A DNA stretch of 22,772 nt from JBCCEV01 sp039030125 (GTDB taxonomy: Bacteria > Pseudomonadota > Gammaproteobacteria > Ga0077536). The notes below the pieces were generated by a model that did not search any database, was not told the DNA's origin, and saw nothing but the letters and a program-made list of their open reading frames with translations. The stretch is from the NCBI GenBank assembly GCA_039030125.1, contig JBCCEV010000061.1, positions 1 through 22,772 of the forward strand, read 5' to 3'. Positions 1 to 7,164 of the stretch are shown piece after piece. Position 1 is the first letter of the stretch. Each line of letters begins with the position of its first letter. The position numbers were made by a program, and so were the translations under genes.

Positions 1-190
1 CGATTTTTCTTGAGGGTCTGCCACACGCGAACTTTTGAATAGCAAAAGGATAGCGAAAACAGCAAATTCCCCGACATCTTTCGACGAAAGAAAGACAGTT
101 ATTAATGGAGTTGGCATGAACATTTTCACATGCGTAATCTCTCCACGGAGGGAGCAGCGATCGGCTGATGTGTGCTGTGGGCTAGATCGG
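1..190. other. Left-edge stretch without a confident gene
   Basis: No reading frame here is recognisable. It is more AT-rich by eye than the flanking genes. It holds a 15-nt dyad at 77-91 (7-bp arms around one base) and three loose AGCAAAA-like repeats starting at 41, 52 and 61. A minus-strand frame that could start at a GTG near 127 stays open to the left edge for about 43 codons. It would begin VKMFMPTPL and has some hydrophobic residues, but there is no family match and the start is weak. The stretch sits just beyond the point where the aminotransferase-like gene loses homology, so it may be foreign or rearranged DNA. That is inference. Confidence 0.4.
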
Positions 191-323
191 TGTCGTAGAC
201 ATAAATGCCCTCGCCGCGATCAATCACACGCGTAATTGGGGCGGTGTTATCGCTGATCTTTTGAAAACCCAGAATGAGCGGCAAACGCTCATCAGCGTCA
301 AACATCGGTTGGGGTGTCGCCAT
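126..323 (-). pseudogene. Truncated class III aminotransferase-like gene (N-terminal fragment)
   Basis: The ATG at 323 follows a good Shine-Dalgarno (TTAGGAG at 331-337) that overlaps the hyuB stop codon, so this is the translationally linked third gene of the hyu operon. The first 46 residues resemble the N-terminus of class III (omega-type) PLP aminotransferases. The best part is RGEGIYVYDTD at about residues 36-46, which in the family normally continues into a GxxYLDG-like stretch. Here homology stops directly after YDTD. About 19 unrelated residues follow before a TGA at 126-128. The other two frames do not resume the aminotransferase before the window edge. A simple frameshift is therefore unlikely, and a deletion or insertion junction near 187 is the better explanation. 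The family assignment rests on a short match and is moderate. Confidence 0.45.
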
Positions 324-330
324 CAAAGCT

Positions 331-337
331 CTCCTAA
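331..337 (-). promoter_or_regulatory. Ribosome binding site inside the hyuB stop codon
   Basis: TTAGGAG on the minus strand lies seven bases before the ATG at 323, and its first bases form the TAG stop of the upstream hyuB gene. This decides the ATG at 323 over the in-frame TTG just before it, and shows that the broken downstream gene was once translated as part of this operon. Confidence 0.6.
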
Positions 338-2142
338 CGTTCGGCGCGCAATTCTTCGCGCTTCGCGTTCGTCGCGACCAAGTCCACCGCGAGTGTTTCG
401 TCGTCGACCGTGCCGGTCAACACAACGCCATACGAGCCACGCGCAAATTCCTCGGTCACGTAACCTTCAAGTACGTCTTCCAAAACCACCTCGGGTTCCC
501 GTTCTAGCGGATCGCCATAGCCACCGCCTGATAAGTCGGTTCCAGTGAGCCATTCGCCATGCTTGAGTTCAATCTGGCCAACGCTCGGCGCCGTTGTGAC
601 TTTGCCCTCGACATTAACGATCTCCATCTTGCCGCGATTACCATCTTTACCACCACGTACGCCCCGGGCCGGATTAACTTGCCCATCCGCCGCGAAGACC
701 ACCGTCATAGGGTGATGACTCGGCCCATAAGTGATTTTGATACCAGGCGCTCCAGCGTACTTACCAGCCCCCACGAGATCGGTCGTTAGCTTGATTTCTT
801 TGAACAACAACGGATAGGCGAGCTCCGTAATTTCCGCGCTGTCGCGATACATCAAGCCAGCCACCACTGGGATCCCGTAAGTCAGCCAACCATCGCAAAC
901 CGGTGTGCCCGGTCCTCCGTTACCGCCGATGATCAATTGGTTCACATAGGCGTGGTCGTTATGGCGATGGTCCTTGCCAGAAATAACGCTCAACCCGGCG
1001 CCCATGCCAACGCCGCCCTCAGCGAGGCCATAGCCTTCGCCTAAGTCAGCAAGCGCCGCCTGCACGGTGTTCAGCAAGCGCTCCGAGACATTGGTTGTTG
1101 CAACTGAGCAACTGTGTGGGAATTTTGGGATCCCAATTGCCGCGCCTTCGCGCAACTTCATTCTGATGCAGCGGTAAGAGCCACCGTTGCGTGGCACGTC
1201 GGTGTCGAGGCAATTGAAAATTCCTGCGACCGAGTTACTGATCGAACATGCTTCCGACAAGTTTAAACCATTGTCCATATTGTCAATGTTGCTGGTCAGA
1301 TCCAGTTCCACGATGCCCTCTTGCGGCTCGACGGTGACTTTGACGCGAACAGGTATCCCATCGGGCATAACGGGCGGCAAGGGATCGTGGGCACCTTCAC
1401 GCTCAATCGTCGCGGCCGGTAAACGCTTGATGGCTTGGCGCATCAACTTTTCACTGTAATCAAACCACTCGTTGATAAAGGTCTTGATGACGTCTTTGCC
1501 GTACTTATCGAAAATATCGTGGATCCGTTTCTCGCCGGTCCGCGCCGAGCCCAGCATGGCGAGGAAATCGCCGTACCAATAATCTGGCACCCGAATGCGC
1601 CGCTGACACATGCGGATAATGTCGTCATTGGTCTCGAATTGCCGTTGGACGCGCACGGCCGGGAAAATCAGCGAGCCCTCCTCGTAGATGTCCTGCGCTG
1701 CTGCGTGATATGTCGTTGGCAGACTATTGCCGATGTCCGCTTGGTGTGCCTTCGCGCACACATTGAACAAGTGCTCACCTTCCCAAAACACAGGAACGAT
1801 TAGCGTATGGTCGGCCGGATGCGAGTTACCGCTGTACGGATCGTTATGTAGGTAGGCATCACCCTCCGCGATATCGTCATGGTAGTCGCACATTGCTGCG
1901 GTTTGCATATTCAACCCGTAGGTGTGGGCAGGTAAGCCCTCAGCGGTAGCGAACAAATGATTGTCGGAGGTCGTGATCCCGCACGAGAAGTCGCGGGCGC
2001 TGTTGATCACCGCCGAGCGCCCGGTGCGAAGCATGGTGTGGGTCATCTCTCGAACGACGCCATCAAAACGGTTCGCTAATACCGCGAGCAGCAATGGCGA
2101 AAGCGTCTGTTCTTGGTCCACTGTGACTGAATCCGAATCCAT
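334..2142 (-). CDS. Hydantoinase B / oxoprolinase family protein (HyuB-like)
   Basis: A 602-residue protein of the hydantoinase B / acetone carboxylase alpha-type family, the partner of HyuA. These pairs perform ATP-dependent hydrolysis of hydantoins or 5-oxoproline, or carboxylation of ketones such as acetone or acetophenone. Visible family signatures are NDPYSG at 100-105, HPADHT at 108-113 and AHQADIG at 132-138, the likely metal site. Glycine-rich GGNGGPGTP and GVRGGKDG stretches lie in the C-terminal half. The start is an ATG with a GAGGT ribosome site, 10 bases after the hyuA stop. The length is normal for the family. I see no acetone-carboxylase gamma subunit, which argues mildly against a true acetone carboxylase. 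The substrate cannot be read from the sequence. Confidence 0.9.
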   Translation of the reverse strand: MDSDSVTVDQEQTLSPLLLAVLANRFDGVVREMTHTMLRTGRSAVINSARDFSCGITTSDNHLFATAEGLPAHTYGLNMQTAAMCDYHDDIAEGDAYLHNDPYSGNSHPADHTLIVPVFWEGEHLFNVCAKAHQADIGNSLPTTYHAAAQDIYEEGSLIFPAVRVQRQFETNDDIIRMCQRRIRVPDYWYGDFLAMLGSARTGEKRIHDIFDKYGKDVIKTFINEWFDYSEKLMRQAIKRLPAATIEREGAHDPLPPVMPDGIPVRVKVTVEPQEGIVELDLTSNIDNMDNGLNLSEACSISNSVAGIFNCLDTDVPRNGGSYRCIRMKLREGAAIGIPKFPHSCSVATTNVSERLLNTVQAALADLGEGYGLAEGGVGMGAGLSVISGKDHRHNDHAYVNQLIIGGNGGPGTPVCDGWLTYGIPVVAGLMYRDSAEITELAYPLLFKEIKLTTDLVGAGKYAGAPGIKITYGPSHHPMTVVFAADGQVNPARGVRGGKDGNRGKMEIVNVEGKVTTAPSVGQIELKHGEWLTGTDLSGGGYGDPLEREPEVVLEDVLEGYVTEEFARGSYGVVLTGTVDDETLAVDLVATNAKREELRAER

Positions 2143-2152
2143 GATCGCTACC

Positions 2153-4243
2153 TCAACTTAAAGAAACGTAATACGAGCCAGCACCCGTGAGCCGCGCGTT
2201 GGTACCGGGGGGAAGCACTAGGGTCGTCGTTGCTTCTTCAATAATAGCGGGTCCCTCGATAGTTTCATCGATATTAATGCTGTCGCCGCGGCAAATAGTG
2301 GCATTCCGAGGGGCTTTGACATCGAACCAAACCTCGCGGGTGCCAGCCTTATTAACGGCAACCGTCTCGGCGGCACCTGAAGAACTACTCGACTGCGGCA
2401 GGGAAACCGCCAAGCGTCCCGTCCAGTTGACGAACTCGATAGGGCTACCCCGGTCATCGACGTTGTAGATCCGCCGGTGAGCAGCGTGAAACGCTTCGCA
2501 GAGATCCGCCACGTCCTGATCCGAATTCAAGCGCTCGACGCCAAGATCCACGGAGATATCCCAAATCTGAGCGCCGTAATGGGCGTCCACCCGGTATTGC
2601 TTTGTCACCTCGGTAAAACCGCGCTCGGCAAGTTTCGCCGCGAACACCTGTAACCGTTCATCGATATCGTTCAGCGCGCGATTCACCGCATCACGGTCAA
2701 ATTCATCTGAGCGCACCGGTTCGATAGCCCGTTCCTCAACTTGAATGTCCGAGAATTGCATACCGCATGCCGACAACACACTCGCGGTTCTCGGCACGAT
2801 CACTCCCTGACACTTGAGCTCGTCCGCAATCGGCACGATGCTGAGCCCCGCAGCCCCGCCACCGGCAACGATCACGGCCTCGCTGGGATTCGAACCCTCG
2901 CTTACCGTAATGTCCTTGATGGCGTTGATCATCGTTTCGTTCGATACCGCAAAAATTGAAAACGCGGCTTCTTCGACGGAAATATTTAAACCATCGGCCA
3001 CTCGGGCCACGGCGGTTTTTGCGGCCGCAACGTCCAGCGTCATACGGCCGCCTAAGAAATAATCAGGATCAACATAGCCCAACACCACCGCCGCGTCGGT
3101 CACCGTCGGCTCGGTTCCACCGTTGCCATAGCACGCAGGTCCCGGCACCGCGCCGGCACTCTGCGGGCCAACATGTAACAAATTCGCATCGTCGACCCAG
3201 GCGATCGAACCACCGCCAGCACCAACGCTACGGGCATCGACCGCTGGGACCCCGAGCATGTGTCCAGTGAACCGTGCGCCTAACCAGGTTTCCTGGGTTA
3301 CTGAAATTCGCCCGTCGCGAACCAAACTCACATCGAAAGTCGTGCCGCCGGTGTCAACCACCAGCACATCATGCTCCGACGCTTCCAGCCGCGCATACTG
3401 CCGCCCAGCTACTGGACCCATTGCCGGTCCCGAACGGACAGTGTTGATCGGTCTGTCGATGACGCTGTCAATATCCAGACTCCCACCGATAGTTGTACTG
3501 ACTAAGATCTCGCCTTGATAACCCTCGCCGCGCAGATCGGATTGCAAGTCTCGCAAGTGCGTTTGCATCAGTGGTTTGATCGACGCGTCGATGGCGACTG
3601 AAGATGCCCGGCGATACTCACGGAGGATCGGATTCAAGCGATGACTCAAGGTGAAGGGTATCTTCGGCAAACGCTCAGACAACGCGGCACCGATCTTTAA
3701 TTCGTGTTCGGGGTTCGCGACCGACCACAACAAAGATACCGCACACGCTTCGAAATCGTGTCGACTTAATTGCGTCACAATATCGTCCAGTTGTTTTTCA
3801 TTCAGCGGCGTCACAATTTCGCCCTGCGAACCAATTCGCTCCTCGATTTCGAAAGTATGCCGGCGAGGAATATACGGTTTGGGAAACGGTTGTGAAAAAT
3901 CGTGGGGATTGAATTTTCCGCCTTCGCGCAAGACGAGGACGTCGGGGAAGCCTTCGGTGGTAACGAACGCCGTCTTCGCAATGTTATTTGTAACGATCGC
4001 ATTGGTGGCGCGCGTGGTGCCGTAAATGAAAATATCTGTTCGGGAAAAGATTTCCGCAACCGACAGCTCGATATCGCTGGCCGCCGCTTCCAAGGCCGCC
4101 TTCAGGCCCACAAAGATACGGTCAGGCGTGGTCAGTGCCTTACCAATCGTGAAGTGACCCGCCGCATCAGCGACCACAACATCTGTAAAAGTACCGCCCG
4201 TATCTACAGTAATGCGCCAGCCACTCTCGACTGCTTCGTTCAT
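2153..4243 (-). CDS. Hydantoinase A / oxoprolinase family ATPase (HyuA-like)
   Basis: A 696-residue protein with the ASKHA-type ATP-binding layout of hydantoinase A, 5-oxoprolinase and acetone/acetophenone carboxylase beta-type subunits. Phosphate motif 1 is DTGGTFTDVV at 14-23 and motif 2 is DTGGTTFDVSLV at 297-308. Family hallmarks GAGGGSIAWVD (341-351) and QSAGAVPGPACYG (361-373) follow, then TEPTVTDA. It would activate the substrate with ATP for the HyuB partner encoded 10 bases downstream. The start is an ATG with GGGAAG upstream. A promoter of the sigma-70 type lies about 34 bases before it, so this is the first gene of the operon. Which lactam, hydantoin or ketone is used is unknown. 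The nearby Baeyer-Villiger enzyme makes a ketone plausible, but only as inference. Confidence 0.9.
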   Translation of the reverse strand: MNEAVESGWRITVDTGGTFTDVVVADAAGHFTIGKALTTPDRIFVGLKAALEAAASDIELSVAEIFSRTDIFIYGTTRATNAIVTNNIAKTAFVTTEGFPDVLVLREGGKFNPHDFSQPFPKPYIPRRHTFEIEERIGSQGEIVTPLNEKQLDDIVTQLSRHDFEACAVSLLWSVANPEHELKIGAALSERLPKIPFTLSHRLNPILREYRRASSVAIDASIKPLMQTHLRDLQSDLRGEGYQGEILVSTTIGGSLDIDSVIDRPINTVRSGPAMGPVAGRQYARLEASEHDVLVVDTGGTTFDVSLVRDGRISVTQETWLGARFTGHMLGVPAVDARSVGAGGGSIAWVDDANLLHVGPQSAGAVPGPACYGNGGTEPTVTDAAVVLGYVDPDYFLGGRMTLDVAAAKTAVARVADGLNISVEEAAFSIFAVSNETMINAIKDITVSEGSNPSEAVIVAGGGAAGLSIVPIADELKCQGVIVPRTASVLSACGMQFSDIQVEERAIEPVRSDEFDRDAVNRALNDIDERLQVFAAKLAERGFTEVTKQYRVDAHYGAQIWDISVDLGVERLNSDQDVADLCEAFHAAHRRIYNVDDRGSPIEFVNWTGRLAVSLPQSSSSSGAAETVAVNKAGTREVWFDVKAPRNATICRGDSINIDETIEGPAIIEEATTTLVLPPGTNARLTGAGSYYVSLS

Positions 4244-4276
4244 CGAGTCTTCCCAGAAATCAGAACAGAGTGCTCA

Positions 4277-4304
4277 ATATTAACCACGGCAAAGGTCGCG
4301 TCAA
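4277..4304 (-). promoter_or_regulatory. Predicted sigma-70-type promoter for the hyu operon
   Basis: On the minus strand, TTGACG (4299-4304) and TAATAT (4277-4282) are separated by 16 bases, close to the -35/-10 consensus. The expected transcript start near 4270 leaves a short leader before the hyuA ATG at 4243. It lies downstream of the terminator at 4385-4419, so the hyu genes form their own transcription unit. Confidence 0.5.
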
Positions 4305-4357
4305 CGCGGAGCTCAACACCGTGCGGATGAATCACAATGGTGCGTTACCACGATCAC

Positions 4358-4374
4358 GACGGCGCGACGCCGTC
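4358..4374. repeat. Perfect 7-bp inverted repeat with 3-base loop
   Basis: GACGGCG at 4358-4364 and CGCCGTC at 4368-4374 surround CGA. No T-run follows on either strand, so it is not by itself an intrinsic terminator. It lies between the terminator at 4385-4419 and the predicted hyu promoter, where an operator or a secondary RNA hairpin is possible. Confidence 0.4.
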
Positions 4375-4384
4375 TGGCGGGTAT

Positions 4385-4419
4385 CACAAAAAGACAGGCC
4401 GGCAGGAAACCCGCCGGCC
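4385..4419 (-). terminator. Intrinsic terminator of the BVMO-Rap1a-DUF4149 operon
   Basis: On the minus strand GGCCGGC and GCCGGCC (4413-4419 and 4397-4403) form a perfect 7-bp GC stem with a 9-base loop. TGTC and five T residues follow (4388-4392 on the opposite strand read AAAAA). It begins about 80 bases after the stop of the 4500-4919 gene and is correctly oriented to end that transcript before the hyu promoter. Confidence 0.7.
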
Positions 4420-4499
4420 AACAAGAAAGCAGAGATACTCAATAGGGAGAGAAATTTATCTCTGCTAGGGGGTTTGTTAGAAAATCTAGCTGCGGTTCC

Positions 4500-4919
4500 T
4501 CAATCCACGGCCAAATGGGAGAGCACGCCGAACACCGCGATAAGCTGCGCGGCGTTTATCGTCACAGACGCTAAATGCAGCCGCCCGAAGCGCGTATTGG
4601 CATCCCGATCTCCAGCTCGTGCTTGATCTCGATAGAGATTGATGCGGGGCATCAACCACCCCGCAGCGAGCAGAGTCATTGCCGCGACAGCAAACATGAC
4701 CGTCGCATCGAGCGGCCGGGCAAGCGCCAAGCACAGACCGGCAATCAAAGATAACGAGCCGATGACCCGGTAATACCAGGGGAAAAAGCCACGGATGTAT
4801 TGGCCTGCCGCATCGATCTCCAGCGATTTGAAGGTGTAGGGGGCAACCACCGCCGAGAAAAACAACATGGAACCGAACAGCGCAGCAACTGCGACCAGGC
4901 TTATGACATCTAACATCAT
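4500..4919 (-). CDS. DUF4149 family integral membrane protein
   Basis: A 139-residue hydrophobic protein with four predicted membrane spans at about 4-24, 50-68, 71-91 and 114-135. It has a charged loop at 97-112 between spans 3 and 4. The pattern (GSMLFFSAVVAPYTFKSL near the first helix, then AGQYIRGFFPWYY) matches the DUF4149 group of small four-helix proteins, whose function is unknown. Two ATG codons stand at the start (4919 and 4916), and either may be used because the upstream Shine-Dalgarno is weak. It lies 22 bases after the Rap1a-like gene and is the last gene of the operon. The context says nothing firm about its role. Confidence 0.75.
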   Translation of the reverse strand: MMLDVISLVAVAALFGSMLFFSAVVAPYTFKSLEIDAAGQYIRGFFPWYYRVIGSLSLIAGLCLALARPLDATVMFAVAAMTLLAAGWLMPRINLYRDQARAGDRDANTRFGRLHLASVTINAAQLIAVFGVLSHLAVD

Positions 4920-4941
4920 TTCGATTCCGACTCTCGATGAA

Positions 4942-5292
4942 TCAGCAGTAGTGATTGCGCTCTAAATAGAGCTGAACCGCGACCGCGGGCACACCCTGAT
5001 TAAGTTCGGGTTGTTGTTCGAGAAAGCGCAAGAATCCGAGTTGCAGGCGGGCGGCATTGACGCCAGAGGGCACGCACACCGAAGCATTGGCGCTGCCCGC
5101 GTCGTAAATAAAAGCCTGACAAGACATGTACTCATACCATAGCGGCGAACGGCAAGCTCGTACCAGGTTCGCGGTGCTGTCGAACGTTGGAGTGTCGCCA
5201 GCCTTGACGGTGGGGTGGCACAAGAGGAGAAAGGCGACGATTGCGAGCCTCGACCTGGTCGAGCTTCGTTGTTGGACCTTGCGCTGCTTCAT
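4942..5292 (-). CDS. Secreted Rap1a/Tai-like small protein
   Basis: A 116-residue protein with an N-terminal signal peptide: a basic start, a hydrophobic core at about 16-27 and a likely cleavage after VKA at residue 31. The mature part is about 85 residues and has four cysteines (47, 58, 73, 116), enough for two disulfides. The pattern of a Cys, then CQAFIYDAG, then VCVPSGV, then a helix ending in a terminal Cys resembles the Rap1a immunity protein domain. That domain was first described in immunity proteins for type VI amidase effectors, but many members occur without a toxin. No effector or type VI gene is in the window. The ATG overlaps the BVMO stop as ATGA, so translation is coupled. 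The family call is from pattern recognition. Confidence 0.7.
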   Translation of the reverse strand: MKQRKVQQRSSTRSRLAIVAFLLLCHPTVKAGDTPTFDSTANLVRACRSPLWYEYMSCQAFIYDAGSANASVCVPSGVNAARLQLGFLRFLEQQPELNQGVPAVAVQLYLERNHYC

Positions 5293-6911
5293 TTGCTCAA
5301 TTCAAATCCCGAGTAACCGTTCGCGCGGCTTTGCTCGAAGCTTTCCAAATACTTCGGCAAGCCGCCTGGGTACATGAGCATCTCTCTCGGCTTACCTGGG
5401 ATGTTGGCGCCCATGTACCAAGAGTCAGCCTTGGGAAACAACGTCGCGTCCGCCATGGTCAAAATCTCCTCTCGCCATGACGCCTCTGCTTGCTCGGTGG
5501 CTTCGATCCTTTCGATCCCGCGTTCACGCAAATCGCGAAGCATCTCGATGAGGCATTCACCTTGATATTCCGCACTCGACGGGCCATTGCAGAAACCGGT
5601 CGGCGCTTGTGGCCCGTAACTAAACAGGAGATTTGGAAACCCAGCCGTGGCGACACCCAAATGCGTACGCACCCCACGCGACCATTTATCCTTGATTTTT
5701 TCGCCGCTTAGTCCTTCGATATCAATACTCGTGATCCCACCCGTCACGGCGTCAAAGCCGGTGGCGAATACGAGCAAATCAAGCTCCAGTAGACGCTCTC
5801 CCAGGCGCACGCCCTGGGCTTCGATGCTATCGACAGGCGTGTCTTTGAGGCTCACCAACTCCACATTGGGGTAGTTGAAAATATCGAAATACCATTGCTC
5901 CAGAGATGGCCGTTTAACTGCGTATGGATGGGGTGGTTCCTCGGGTGCCAGCAGCGCAGCGATTGCGGGATCGTTGATGCGCGCACGCGTTTTTCGCCGC
6001 CAAAAATCGTAAGCCGTGCGATTGGCCTTCTCGTCGGTGAACACATCGAAGAAGGTACCCAACCAAAAATGGAAGCCTCCGGCGTTCCACAGGCGTTCAT
6101 AGGTTGCTTCGCGCTCTTCGTCGCTAACTTCCAAGGCTGAGCGCGGGTCGAAATCGAAATCGAAGCCACCGAAACACTTACCGCGCCGGTCAAAGCGCTC
6201 AGGATATTCGCCGCGCATTTGTTCATTGTCCTGCGAATTCAGGGCCCGTTGGCCCATCGGCAGGTACATATTCGGTGTGCGCTGGAAAACGGTAAGTTTC
6301 TCGGCGACTTTCGCGCTCTCTTGTGCAACTTGTATACCGCTCGCCCCGGTACCGATCACGCCAACCCGGCGACCGTCGAGCCGCACCCCATCTTGCGGCC
6401 ACAGCGCGGTGTGATGCCACTCACCCTCAAAGGTTTCCAAGCCAGGGATCTCCGGCACGTATGGTTTCGAGCCAAAGCCGGTGCACACCACGACATAGGC
6501 GGCTTCGAACGCCAAGCCCTGATCGGTCTCCAGGCGCCAACGGTTGGTCGAATCGCTAAACCGAGCAGCGGTGACGCGAGTGTTTAAGCTGGCATCTTTT
6601 TTAAGATCATAATGGGCGTCAACGTGATCAAAGTAGGCACGCATCTCCGCCCAGCCAGGGAAACGCTCGCTCCATTCCCAGGATTCCCAAAGGTCGGGGC
6701 GCGAAAATTGGTAGATATCGCAATGGGTATCCACGCGCGCTCCCGGATAACAATTCCAGTGCCAGATGCCGCCGAGGCCGGCCCCCGCCTCGATCAGATG
6801 GACGTTGAAGCCTTCTTCTCGCAGCCGAATTAGTTGGTAGACACCAGAAAAACCAGCGCCGACAATGACCACTTCAAATTGCCGCAGATCCGCGGCGCGC
6901 ACTCCCGACAT
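5289..6911 (-). CDS. Flavin-containing Baeyer-Villiger monooxygenase
   Basis: A 540-residue class B flavoprotein that would use FAD, NADPH and O2 to turn ketones into esters or lactones. The FAD Rossmann motif GAGFSG is at 18-23, and GGIWHWNCYPGARVD (47-61) fits the cyclohexanone/phenylacetone monooxygenase group. The Baeyer-Villiger fingerprint FEGEWHHTALWP is at 161-172. The NADPH motif GTGASG is at 187-192 and ATGFDAVTGG lies near the C-terminal third. The frame is open back to a TTG at 6941, but I place the start at the ATG at 6911, 17 residues before the first glycine motif, as usual. The stop overlaps the next gene. Cyclic, linear or aryl ketones are all possible substrates. Confidence 0.92.
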   Translation of the reverse strand: MSGVRAADLRQFEVVIVGAGFSGVYQLIRLREEGFNVHLIEAGAGLGGIWHWNCYPGARVDTHCDIYQFSRPDLWESWEWSERFPGWAEMRAYFDHVDAHYDLKKDASLNTRVTAARFSDSTNRWRLETDQGLAFEAAYVVVCTGFGSKPYVPEIPGLETFEGEWHHTALWPQDGVRLDGRRVGVIGTGASGIQVAQESAKVAEKLTVFQRTPNMYLPMGQRALNSQDNEQMRGEYPERFDRRGKCFGGFDFDFDPRSALEVSDEEREATYERLWNAGGFHFWLGTFFDVFTDEKANRTAYDFWRRKTRARINDPAIAALLAPEEPPHPYAVKRPSLEQWYFDIFNYPNVELVSLKDTPVDSIEAQGVRLGERLLELDLLVFATGFDAVTGGITSIDIEGLSGEKIKDKWSRGVRTHLGVATAGFPNLLFSYGPQAPTGFCNGPSSAEYQGECLIEMLRDLRERGIERIEATEQAEASWREEILTMADATLFPKADSWYMGANIPGKPREMLMYPGGLPKYLESFEQSRANGYSGFELSK

Positions 6912-6990
6912 TTCCGTATTGCACCTCTGGTTAGATAACAAAAATTACGTGGCTGACTCGATTTTGGATTTCGAACAATCACACATTGCA

Positions 6991-7011
6991 CCAAGGTTAG
7001 GCAAACCTTGG
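6991..7011. promoter_or_regulatory. Perfect dyad in the divergent BVMO/aminotransferase upstream region
   Basis: CCAAGGTT (6991-6998) and AACCTTGG (7004-7011) are perfect 8-base inverted arms around AGGCA. The dyad sits in the 253-bp region between two divergent operons, about 80 bp from the BVMO start and 150 bp from the aminotransferase start. This position suits a shared operator. No regulator gene is nearby, and I found no convincing -35/-10 pair on either side. A transcribed hairpin is the alternative. Confidence 0.45.
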
Positions 7012-7164
7012 CTTTGCCGAACCACACCCCATGCGGTCGACCCCGGCAAAATGCTTGGCATTCTCTAACGATCCCCAATAGATACCCAGGAGGCGGTCGG
7101 TAATTATCTCGACGTTGGGGCCGTTCCTGGTTAATCTGTTTTCGACCAGCCCGGAAAATCCAGA

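Noticed and set aside
35..235. Plus-strand frame of 66 codons near the left edge
   Set aside because: It has no ribosome site and a low-complexity, arginine/cysteine-rich product. It runs antisense to the better supported aminotransferase fragment.
1435..1803. Plus-strand frame of 122 codons inside hyuB
   Set aside because: It is antisense to a clearly conserved gene, has no domain match, and is explained by the codon pattern of the real frame.
3651..4330. Two long plus-strand frames opposite the hyuA start
   Set aside because: They are shadows of hyuA with compositionally odd products. The conserved ATP-binding motif is on the other strand.
4942..5292. Lipoprotein signal in the Rap1a-like protein (Cys at residue 25)
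   Set aside because: The residues before it (FLLLC) do not fit a lipobox, and a normal cleavage site after VKA at residue 31 is better.
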